The position numbers were made by a program, and so were the translations under genes. From positions 1 to 53,634 of the forward strand of contig NZ_JAGGLR010000046.1 in the NCBI RefSeq assembly GCF_017874715.1: a stretch of 53,634 bases of DNA. The letters run 5' to 3'. Source of the DNA: Streptomyces iranensis. GTDB taxonomy: Bacteria; Actinomycetota; Actinomycetes; Streptomycetales; Streptomycetaceae. The notes under the pieces are model-generated. The model searched no databases and had not been told where the DNA came from. It was given only the letters and a program-made list of their open reading frames with translations. Shown here one piece after another: positions 7,324-14,360 of the stretch (position 1 is the first letter of the stretch; every line of letters begins with the position of its first letter).

Positions 7324-8958
7324 TCAGCGTCGCTGGTGGCCACCGCGGAACCCCTCGGAGGGTGGCGCGGTGGCCACGTCCGACACGCGGCACGCCCGGC
7401 CTTGGGGCCGGTCAGCGCACCATTCGTCGCCACTCGCGAGTTGCCCGGCCGCACTCTCGTCGGCCCCGTCCTGGAGGCTCTGCCCGCGCAGCAGGAACCA
7501 CGCCCCGACCGCCGTCGCGAGCAGCACCACCGCACCCACACCGCAGGCGATCCGCAGACCGTCCACGAATGCCTCCTGCGCCGAGGCGAGGAGCCCTGAG
7601 GCGAGGCCGGACGGCAGATGGGTGGCCGAATCCACCGCGCCGCCCAGTGACTCGTGGGCGGCGGCCTCCACATCCGCCGGCACGCCCGAGGGCGTGGCGA
7701 AGCCGCGGTAGACACCGGTGACAACGGAGCCGAGGAGGGCGATACCAAGCGCCGCGCCGAGCTCGTAGGCCGTCTCGGAAACGGCGGACGCGGCGCCCGC
7801 CTGCTCCTTGGGGACGCTGGAGAGGATCACATCCGCGGTGACCGTGAACGAGAAGCCCGCGCCGGCACCGACGACCAGCAGCACCGGGCCGAGCACCGGG
7901 AAGCCGGTGTGCGCGGTGAGGAAGACCAGCACGGCGAGCGCCACGCCGATGGCCGCGAGCCCTCCGGCCACGATCGCGCGGACGGAGTAGCGGCGGGCCG
8001 CCGCGCCCGCGACGAGCCCCGCCACCACGGCGCCGATGGCCGCGGGCAGTTCGGCGAGTCCCGCCTGAAGCGGTGTCCGCCCCTGGACCAGTTGCAGGAA
8101 CTGCGACAGGAAGAAGACCAGACCGGACAGGCCCAGGATGGTGAGCAGGTCGGCCAGGACCGCACCCGAGAAGCCGCGGTGCCGGAACAGCCGCATGTCC
8201 AGCAGCGGTGCGGGGAGGGCGAGTTGGCGCCGGACGAACGCCAGCAGCGACAGGGCACCGGCAATACCGGCCGCGATCGCCATCGCACCGGTGTGGTGCG
8301 CGGCCATCTCCTTGACGCAGTAGACGATGCCGATCATGCCGACGAGGGAGAAGCCGACGCTGGGCAGATCCCAGGGGCCGGGGTCGGGGTTCTTCGACTC
8401 CGGCAGCAGTCTGACGCCGACGAGGACGAGGACAGCCATCACGGGCAGGTTGATGAGGAACACCGATCCCCACCAGAAGTGCTCCAGCAGGAATCCGCCG
8501 ACAACCGGTCCGACCGCCGCGCCCGCCGATGCCGCGGCGCCCCAGATGCCGATGGCGACACTGCGCTCCTTCGGATCGAGGAAGAGGTTGCGGATGAGGG
8601 CGAGGGTCGACGGCATCAGTGTCGCGCCCGCGACTCCGAGCAGCGCACGGGTCGCGATCATCATCTCGGGCGAGGTGGCATACGCGGCCAGCAGCGACAG
8701 CGCGCCGAAGGCGGTGGCGCCGACAAGGAGCAGTTTCTTGCGGCCGATGCGGTCGCCGAGACTACCCATGGACACCAGCAGACCGGCGATGACGAACGAG
8801 TAGACATCGCCTATCCACAGCAGCTGATTGCCGGTCGGCTCCAGGTCCTCGCTGAGGTATGGCGTGGCAAGACCGAGGACGGTCGCGTCAACGGCCACGA
8901 GCAACACGGCGAGGATGAGCACCGACAGGGCAAGCCAGCGGCCCGGAATCCCCTTCAC
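7324..8958 (-). CDS. MFS drug-efflux transporter, DHA2 (QacA/EmrB-like, 14-segment) family
   Basis: 544 residues, GTG start. The DHA2 hallmarks are present: VAVDATVLGLATPYLSEDL in segment 1, motif A as GSLGDRIGRKKLLLVG, and motif C-like GAAVGPVVGGFLLEHFWW. The length and hydrophobic pattern fit 14 membrane segments. It would export cationic or lipophilic compounds by proton antiport. The start codon overlaps the TetR stop (GTGA), so both genes form one operon read from about 9510 leftwards, with TetR as the likely local repressor. The last 50 or so residues are hydrophilic and unconserved. The substrate cannot be read from the sequence. Confidence 0.9.
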   Translation of the reverse strand: MKGIPGRWLALSVLILAVLLVAVDATVLGLATPYLSEDLEPTGNQLLWIGDVYSFVIAGLLVSMGSLGDRIGRKKLLLVGATAFGALSLLAAYATSPEMMIATRALLGVAGATLMPSTLALIRNLFLDPKERSVAIGIWGAAASAGAAVGPVVGGFLLEHFWWGSVFLINLPVMAVLVLVGVRLLPESKNPDPGPWDLPSVGFSLVGMIGIVYCVKEMAAHHTGAMAIAAGIAGALSLLAFVRRQLALPAPLLDMRLFRHRGFSGAVLADLLTILGLSGLVFFLSQFLQLVQGRTPLQAGLAELPAAIGAVVAGLVAGAAARRYSVRAIVAGGLAAIGVALAVLVFLTAHTGFPVLGPVLLVVGAGAGFSFTVTADVILSSVPKEQAGAASAVSETAYELGAALGIALLGSVVTGVYRGFATPSGVPADVEAAAHESLGGAVDSATHLPSGLASGLLASAQEAFVDGLRIACGVGAVVLLATAVGAWFLLRGQSLQDGADESAAGQLASGDEWCADRPQGRACRVSDVATAPPSEGFRGGHQRR

Positions 8959-9506
8959 TTCTCCACAGTCCGAATCATCCCTCCGAGCAGCAGCTCGGAG
9001 ACCATGTGACCCGCGTCCTTGGACGCGATCCTGCCTTCCTGGGCACTCCAGCCCGAGGCGGCGATGAGGGCGTACAGCGCCTCGGTCAGCCAGGCCGGCG
9101 TCAGATCGAGCCGGATCAGCCCCAGCTCCTGGCCGCGCCGGAACAGCGCACCCACATGTTCGTCGATGCGCTCCCAGCCCTCGTTCATGGCGGTGGACTC
9201 GAACAGCTGGTTCTCGCCGTAGAGGAAGGCCAGGAAGCCCGACACCGGAAGCGCCTCGGTGACCAGGCGCCGCACCGCGTCCACGGGGTCCCCCTCGTCG
9301 ATCCGTGCAGCCGCGAGCCGTTCCTCGACAAGCTGCACGCCGAGTACGCCGAGCGCCTGGACGAGGGCGTCCCGTCCGGCGAAGTGCCGGTGCAGGGTGG
9401 CGCGGCTGATACCGGCGGACTTGGCGATCTCGTCCATGGAAGCCGTGGCCTTGCGGGCGAGCAGATCGGCGGCGGCATGCAGGACGTGTTCACGATCAAC
9501 AGGCAT
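8955..9506 (-). CDS. TetR-family repressor of the adjacent MFS pump
   Basis: 183 residues from ATG 9506. The N-terminal TetR helix-turn-helix is clear: EHVLHAAADLLARKATASMDEIAKSAGISRATLHRHFAGRDALVQAL. The C-terminal ligand domain is generic. Longer in-frame starts up to 9581 would run through the dyad promoter region, so I prefer 9506. It is translationally coupled to the MFS gene, and palindromes directly upstream of it (9527-9560) are the obvious operators. The usual logic would be derepression of the pump by its substrate. Confidence 0.88.
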   Translation of the reverse strand: MPVDREHVLHAAADLLARKATASMDEIAKSAGISRATLHRHFAGRDALVQALGVLGVQLVEERLAAARIDEGDPVDAVRRLVTEALPVSGFLAFLYGENQLFESTAMNEGWERIDEHVGALFRRGQELGLIRLDLTPAWLTEALYALIAASGWSAQEGRIASKDAGHMVSELLLGGMIRTVEK

Positions 9507-9526
9507 GAGACGAGAGTAACCCATAC

Positions 9527-9560
9527 GAGACATGAATGTCTCACACGGTACGATCGTGTG
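9527..9560. promoter_or_regulatory. Putative TetR operator(s): two adjacent dyads
   Basis: GAGACATGAATGTCTC (9527-9542) is a perfect 7+2+7 inverted repeat. Abutting it, CACACG (9542-9547) and CGTGTG (9555-9560) form a second dyad around the palindrome ACGATCGT (9550-9557). They lie 20-55 bases upstream of the tetR start and 110 bases or more before the divergent aldo/keto reductase start, so could control both directions. Confidence 0.6.
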
Positions 9561-9672
9561 TTGATCGAGCCGAAGCGGCATGCTTGACTTCGAGCGCGCT
9601 CCAAGTCCTAGTTTCGGAGGTCTTCGTCAGGGCACTACCGCCCGGTCCGCCGGGCAGGAGGAGTATCCGCGC

Positions 9673-10665
9673 ATGATCACCCGAACCACGCTCGGCTCGC
9701 CCGGTCTCACCGTCAGCGCGATGGGCCTGGGGTGCATGGGGATGAGCGAGAGCTATGGCGCCGCCGACTGGGACGGCGGCCTGGCCACCATCGGCCGGGC
9801 CCTGGAGCTGGGCATCACGTTCCTGGACACCGCCGACGCCTACGGCACCGGGCACAACGAGGTGCTGGTGGGCCGGGCCATCCACGGCCGCCGGGACCAG
9901 GTGCAGCTGGCCACCAAGTTCGGCATCGACCGCAGTGCCGGCGACCGGGCACGCCACATCCGCGGTGCCCGGGACTACGTGCTGCGCTCCTGCGACGCCT
10001 CGCTGCTGCGGCTGGGCGTCGAGGTGATCGACCTGTACTACGCCCACCGCCCGCCCCAGGACGTGGAGATCGAGGAGACCGTCGGGGCGATGGCCGAGCT
10101 GGTCGAGGCGGGCAAGGTCCGCCATCTGGGCCTGTCCGAGGTCGACGGCGAGCTGCTGCGCCGGGCGCACGCGGTGCACCCGATCACCGCGGTGCAGAGC
10201 GAGTACTCGCTGTGGACCCGCGACGTCGAGGCGGTCACCCCGGTGATGGCCGAGCTGGGGGTCGGGTTGGTGCCGTACTCGCCGCTGGGGCGGGGGTTCC
10301 TGACCGGCGCCCTGGACCGCTCCACACTGGGCGAGAAGGACTTCCGGCGCACCAACCCCCGCTTCGCCGGAGAGGCGGGCGAGGCCAACGAGAAGATCGC
10401 GCAGACCGTGCGCGAGGTGGCCGACCGGCTGGGTGCCACCCCGGCCCAGGTGGCGCTGGCCTGGGTGTACGCCCAGGCCGAGCGGCTCGGGGTGGCGGTG
10501 GCGACCATTCCGGGCACCCGCAGCCCGACCCGGCTGGAGCAGAACGCGGCCGCGCTGGAGCTCACCCTGGACGCCGAGGCGCTGGCCGCGCTGGACCCGC
10601 TGAGCGACCAGGTGACGGGCGAGCGCTACATCCCCGCGCACACCGCTGAGGTCGCTCGGGGTTAG
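9673..10665 (+). CDS. Aldo/keto reductase
   Basis: 330-residue NADPH-dependent oxidoreductase of the AKR superfamily, (beta/alpha)8 barrel. The catalytic tetrad is readable as Asp52, Tyr57 (FLDTADAYGTGHNE), Lys82 (LATKFG) and His125 (YYAHRPP). MGLGCMGMSESYG near the start and PYSPLGRGFLTG are typical of the AKR13-like group. ATG 9673 is supported by AGGAGGAG (9656-9663), 9 bases upstream. It stands divergent from tetR-MFS across the dyads. It would reduce carbonyls or aldehydes in the cytoplasm; the substrate is unknown. Confidence 0.92.
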   Translation: MITRTTLGSPGLTVSAMGLGCMGMSESYGAADWDGGLATIGRALELGITFLDTADAYGTGHNEVLVGRAIHGRRDQVQLATKFGIDRSAGDRARHIRGARDYVLRSCDASLLRLGVEVIDLYYAHRPPQDVEIEETVGAMAELVEAGKVRHLGLSEVDGELLRRAHAVHPITAVQSEYSLWTRDVEAVTPVMAELGVGLVPYSPLGRGFLTGALDRSTLGEKDFRRTNPRFAGEAGEANEKIAQTVREVADRLGATPAQVALAWVYAQAERLGVAVATIPGTRSPTRLEQNAAALELTLDAEALAALDPLSDQVTGERYIPAHTAEVARG

Positions 10666-10762
10666 CCGGTGGGCTCGACGCGCACGACGGCCAGCTCGAC
10701 GACGTCGTTGACGTCGCGCCCACCAGTGACCTCGCCGGTCACGAACAGCCGGGGTCGGGTCA
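10662..10762 (-). pseudogene. Possible 3' remnant of a lost gene
   Basis: Read leftwards from about 10762, one frame gives RLTRPRLFVTGEVTGGRDVN then DVVELAVVRVEPTG and a TAA stop at 10664-10662. Third codon positions in this stretch are nearly all G or C, as in real genes here. No annotated gene covers most of it, and the frame differs from that of the winged-helix gene just upstream. It could be the end of a decayed gene or a frameshifted extension of that regulator. I do not recognise the family. Confidence 0.25.
10726..10742. terminator. Weak hairpin between convergent genes
   Basis: GTGACC (10726-10731) pairs with GGTCAC (10737-10742) around a 5-base loop, between the convergent aldo/keto reductase and winged-helix genes. 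There is no U-tract, so termination is only a possibility. Confidence 0.3.
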
Positions 10763-11077
10763 GGCGTCGCGTCGCTCCGCGGCCCGCTGGGACTCCTCGA
10801 CGACGCGGCGCAGCGCCGCCACGTGTCTTTCGAGGGCGGCGCGTCCGGTCGGGGTGAGCGCGAGCCAGGTTCGGGGGCGTTTGCCCACGTAGCCCTTCTT
10901 CACCTCGACGTAGCCCCGGGTCTCGAGCGTGCTGACCTGCTTGGAGAGCGCGGAGGGCGACATTCCCACCGATTCGCGCACCCATCCGAACTCGGCCCAT
11001 TCCACGCCCACCAGCAGCGACACGATCGACAGCCGCGTCGGGTCGAGCAGGGCGGTGTCGAAGTCAGCGGGATCCAT
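10760..11077 (-). CDS. Winged-helix transcriptional regulator (MarR/ArsR-like small type)
   Basis: 105 residues. LDPTRLSIVSLLVG, the recognition-helix region MSPSALSKQVSTLETRGYVEVKKG and the wing KRPRTWLALTPTGRAALERHV match the short winged-helix (HTH_27-like) regulators. ATG 11077 overlaps the end of the upstream membrane-protein gene by 14 bases, so the two are one operon. The dyad at 11628-11652, ahead of the operon, is its likely binding site, which would give autoregulation. No sensor residues can be named. Confidence 0.85.
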   Translation of the reverse strand: MDPADFDTALLDPTRLSIVSLLVGVEWAEFGWVRESVGMSPSALSKQVSTLETRGYVEVKKGYVGKRPRTWLALTPTGRAALERHVAALRRVVEESQRAAERRDA

Positions 11078-11588
11078 AGGTGCCGCCGTCCAGGCCGCTC
11101 TTGCCGTCGCCTCGGAACGCCAGGGAGTTCATGGCTCGCTGCAGGTTGCGGCCGAAGAGGATGAGAGTGGCACCGATCACCGCGCCCACCACCGTCCCTG
11201 TGTACGGGAACGGCCCGTGCGGCAGAAAGCGTGTGGCGAGGAAGCAGATCACCGCCACGGCGACCATCACCAGTTGGGCCAGCCGTACGAAGCGCGGGGA
11301 GATTTCGTCCCTGCGCACGCGGGTGGGCCGGCCCAGGAGGGCGCCGCCCCGGGGGGTCCGCAGCATCACCATGTACACCAAGGAGAGTACGGCGATCGCC
11401 ATGGAGATCCAGGAGCGCACATCGTCGCCGACGAAGTCGGGTGCCGCCATTTGGGCGAAGATCGCGACGCCGAACACGACGCTGACCCAGCGGGATTCCT
11501 GCTCCGAGGCGCGGGCTTGGTCGCGGCGCCGCTCGACGTCGCGCAGTGCGCGGGCGGCCTCGGCGGGCGGGGTCATACGCTCGGACAT
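11064..11588 (-). CDS. Four-segment membrane protein of unknown function
   Basis: 174 residues with a charged N-terminal helix (about 5-32), then four hydrophobic segments in two pairs (about 33-50, 61-79, 103-120 and 127-146) and a polar tail ending GGTYGSR. A GGAGGT site (11593-11598) sits 5 bases before ATG 11588. It is the first gene of an operon with the winged-helix regulator. Streptomyces have many such membrane protein-winged helix pairs, in which the regulator represses its own operon. No catalytic motif is visible. Confidence 0.75.
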   Translation of the reverse strand: MSERMTPPAEAARALRDVERRRDQARASEQESRWVSVVFGVAIFAQMAAPDFVGDDVRSWISMAIAVLSLVYMVMLRTPRGGALLGRPTRVRRDEISPRFVRLAQLVMVAVAVICFLATRFLPHGPFPYTGTVVGAVIGATLILFGRNLQRAMNSLAFRGDGKSGLDGGTYGSR

Positions 11589-11627
11589 GGGGTACCTCCA
11601 GGTGGTGCTTGGCTACGCTCCAGCAGA

Positions 11628-11655
11628 ACTAGTTTCCTGAGAGGAAACTAGTTTC
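11628..11655. promoter_or_regulatory. Strong dyad operator candidate upstream of the membrane protein-winged helix operon
   Basis: ACTAGTTTCC (11628-11637), a TGAGA spacer and GGAAACTAGT (11643-11652) make a perfect 10-base inverted repeat. An overlapping perfect 12-base palindrome, GAAACTAGTTTC (11644-11655), shares the right arm. The dyad is 40 bases upstream of the 11588 start, well placed for autorepression by the winged-helix protein. Confidence 0.65.
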
Positions 11656-11803
11656 TCTCAGAGGGGTAGTCAACCGGCAGGACAGTCATGTCCTGGACCT
11701 CATGAGGGCTGGCATTGGGCCGAACGGGGGGCTTTTGCGGGGGGCCTCGCCATGGCGTCGTCCCATTCGGTGGGCGTTCAGATGATGGTGTGAGGAACCA
11801 TCC

Positions 11804-14275
11804 GTGCCGCTTCGACCGATGGGATCCGCCGTGCCCCGGTTCAGCGTCATCGTGCCCGCATACGAGGTCCAGCCGTATCTGAGTGACTGTCTGCGGTCCG
11901 TGCTGGAGCAGGACTTCACGGACCTGGAGCTGATCGCGGTCGATGACCACTCGCCGGACGCGTGTGGCGCGATCATCGATGAGGCTGCCGAACGGGACCC
12001 GCGGGTGCGGGCCGTGCACCTGGCGGAGAACGCGGGCCTCGGGCGGGCGCGGAACGCCGGGATCCGGCGGGCCACCGGGGACTATCTGCTCTTTCTCGAC
12101 GGGGACGACACCCTCGCCCCCGGCTCGCTGCGCGCCATCGCCGACCGGCTGGCGCGGACCGGCGAGCCGCAGCTGCTGGTCTTCGACTACGCGCGGGTGG
12201 ACTGGACGGGTGACGTCGTACGGAACGTCCGGGCCGAGCTGCTCCGGGAGGGGGATCCCGGACGCGTCCGGCAGGTCTTCCGGCTCGATCAGCGGCCGGA
12301 GCTGTTGCGGCTGCTGATGGTCGCCTGGAACAAGGCGTACCGCCGGGACTTCGTCCACGCGGAGGGCTTCGCCTTTCCGCCCGGGTTCTACGAGGACACG
12401 CCCTGGACCTTTCCCGTGCTGCTCAGCGCCCAGTCCATCGCCGTCCTGGACCGGGTGTGCGTCCACTACCGGCAGCGGCGGCGCGGCGGGATCCTGCGCA
12501 CCACCAGCCGGCGCCACCTCGATGTGTTCGAGCAGTACGACCGGGTGTTCCGGTTTCTCGACGCCAGGCCCGAACTGGCCCACTGGCGCCCGGCGCTGTT
12601 CCGGCGGATGGTCGACCACCTCGGCGTGATCGCCGCCGCGCCGGACCGGCTGCCGGTGCGGGCCCGGACCGAGTTCTTCCGCCGGGCGGGTGCGCATCAC
12701 CGCCGCTACCGGCCGCACGGCGCGGCCACCCCGCCGGGGCGCGCCCGGTGGCGGTGTCTGCTGCTGCGGCTGGGTGCCCGGTGGGCGTTTGAGCTGCTGC
12801 GGGGTGGCGATCGGGGGTGGCGGAGTGTCCACGAATGCGCCCGCGCGGCGTACGGGCAGGCGCGCGCCGCCGCGCTTTGGGCGCATTACCGGGTGCGGCT
12901 GTGCCTCCCTCTCGATCCCCGGCTCGCCGTCTTCGCCGCGTACTGGCACAAGGGCTACGCCTGTCATCCGGCGGCCATCGAGGCGAAGGCGCGCGAGCTG
13001 GTGCCGGGGGTGCGCACCGCCTGGATCACCACCCCCGAGTACGCCCACACCCTGCCGCCAGGGGTGCGACGGCTGCACCCCGGTTCGGCCGCGTACTGGA
13101 CGGCGCTGGCCCGCGCCCGCTTCCTCGTCAACAACGTCAACTTCACGCCGGGGATGCGGAAGCGACCCGGACAGATCCATCTCCAGACCCACCACGGCAC
13201 CCCGCTCAAGCACATGGGCCTGGATCTGCGGGACCGACCGGCCGCCGCCCGCGGCATGGACTTCGGCAAGCTGCTGGAGCGGGTGGACCGCTGGGACTAC
13301 AGCCTCTCCGCCAACCGCCACACCACCCTGGTCTGGGAGCGGGTCTACCCCTCCGGCTACACCACGCTCCCCTACGGCTCGCCGCGCGACGACGTCTTCC
13401 AGCACGCCACCGAGGACGACGTGGCCCGGCTGCGCGCCCGGCTCGGCATCCCCGCGGGCAGCGTCGCCGTGCTGTACGCGCCGACCCACCGCGACTACCA
13501 GCGCCGCCCCGTGCCCCGGCTGAACCCGGAGCGGGTGGCCCGCGCGCTGGGGCCCGGGTTCACGCTGCTGGTCAGGCCGCACTACTTCCACGCTCCGGAC
13601 GGGGCGATGGGGAGTGCGGGCCGCCGGGTGCTCGATGTCTCGGGGCACGGCCGGGTGGAGGAGCTGTGCCTGGCGGCCGACGCGCTGCTGACGGACTACT
13701 CGTCCATCATGTTCGACTACGCCAACCTCGACCGCCCCATCGTCATCCACGCCGACGACTGGGACGCCTATCGCGCCGCCCGCGGCACCTACTTCGACAT
13801 CACCGCCGCCCCGCCCGGCCCGGTCTCCCGCACCGAGGACGAGCTGATCGCCCTCTTCACCACGGGCGCCTGGTGCGGTCCGCGCTCGGCCGCCCTGCGC
13901 GCCGCGTTCCGGGCCCGCTTCTGTCCGTACGACGACGGGCGAACGGCCGAACGCGTGGTGCGCCGGGTGTTCCTCGGCGAGCACCCCGAACTGCTGCCGC
14001 CCGTCGTCCCGCTCGCCGAGCGCCGTCCCGCCCCCGCCGCCGTACGCACCATCGCGCACGGTCCTGACCGGCCCGTCGAGGCCCGGACGGCGCCACGGGC
14101 CGGGGCCGTGCGCACCCCACCAGCCGCCTCACCCCCGCCCACACCCGCACCTCCGCCCACACCCGCACCCACACCCGCATCCGCATCCACACCCGCACCC
14201 GCACCCGCATCCACACCCGCACCCGCATCCGCCGCCTCACTCCCCCACCGGAGCCGCCCCACCAGCCCCCGCTAA
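11804..14275 (+). CDS. Bifunctional GT2 glycosyltransferase / TagF-like CDP-glycerol (or polyol-phosphate) transferase
   Basis: 823 residues. GTG 11804 is supported by GAGGA (11792-11796), 7 bases upstream; GTG 11831 is an alternative matching the shorter start of the paralogue at 26327-28576. The N-terminal GT-A domain (about 10-230) has FSVIVPAY, DDHSPD, and DxD at Asp99-Asp101 (LFLDGDDTL), with acidic YED later. The C-terminal GT-B domain (about 370-740) has the TagF pattern: HLQTHHGTPLKHMGLDL, YAPTHRDYQ, RPHYF, and TDYSSIMFDYANLDRPIVI. It would build and extend a phosphate-linked wall polymer at the inner membrane face, though no membrane segment is seen. The last 70 or so residues are a Pro/Ala/Thr tail made by DNA repeats near 14130-14235. 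First of three co-oriented polymer genes. Confidence 0.85.
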   Translation: MPLRPMGSAVPRFSVIVPAYEVQPYLSDCLRSVLEQDFTDLELIAVDDHSPDACGAIIDEAAERDPRVRAVHLAENAGLGRARNAGIRRATGDYLLFLDGDDTLAPGSLRAIADRLARTGEPQLLVFDYARVDWTGDVVRNVRAELLREGDPGRVRQVFRLDQRPELLRLLMVAWNKAYRRDFVHAEGFAFPPGFYEDTPWTFPVLLSAQSIAVLDRVCVHYRQRRRGGILRTTSRRHLDVFEQYDRVFRFLDARPELAHWRPALFRRMVDHLGVIAAAPDRLPVRARTEFFRRAGAHHRRYRPHGAATPPGRARWRCLLLRLGARWAFELLRGGDRGWRSVHECARAAYGQARAAALWAHYRVRLCLPLDPRLAVFAAYWHKGYACHPAAIEAKARELVPGVRTAWITTPEYAHTLPPGVRRLHPGSAAYWTALARARFLVNNVNFTPGMRKRPGQIHLQTHHGTPLKHMGLDLRDRPAAARGMDFGKLLERVDRWDYSLSANRHTTLVWERVYPSGYTTLPYGSPRDDVFQHATEDDVARLRARLGIPAGSVAVLYAPTHRDYQRRPVPRLNPERVARALGPGFTLLVRPHYFHAPDGAMGSAGRRVLDVSGHGRVEELCLAADALLTDYSSIMFDYANLDRPIVIHADDWDAYRAARGTYFDITAAPPGPVSRTEDELIALFTTGAWCGPRSAALRAAFRARFCPYDDGRTAERVVRRVFLGEHPELLPPVVPLAERRPAPAAVRTIAHGPDRPVEARTAPRAGAVRTPPAASPPPTPAPPPTPAPTPASASTPAPAPASTPAPASAASLPHRSRPTSPR
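14130..14235. repeat. In-frame low-complexity tandem repeat at the 3' end of the GT2/TagF gene
   Basis: Short units of the kind CACACCCGCACC and CGCATCCACACC repeat with drift, encoding alternating Pro, Ala, Thr and Ser. The tail is absent from the paralogue at 26327-28576, so it is likely a lineage-specific expansion. Confidence 0.7.
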
Positions 14276-14360
14276 CCCCCGCGCCCCGCCCCACCCCGAC
14301 TCGACGCGCCCCACCCCGCCTCGACGCGCCCCGTCCCGACGCCCCGACCCAGGACGCACG

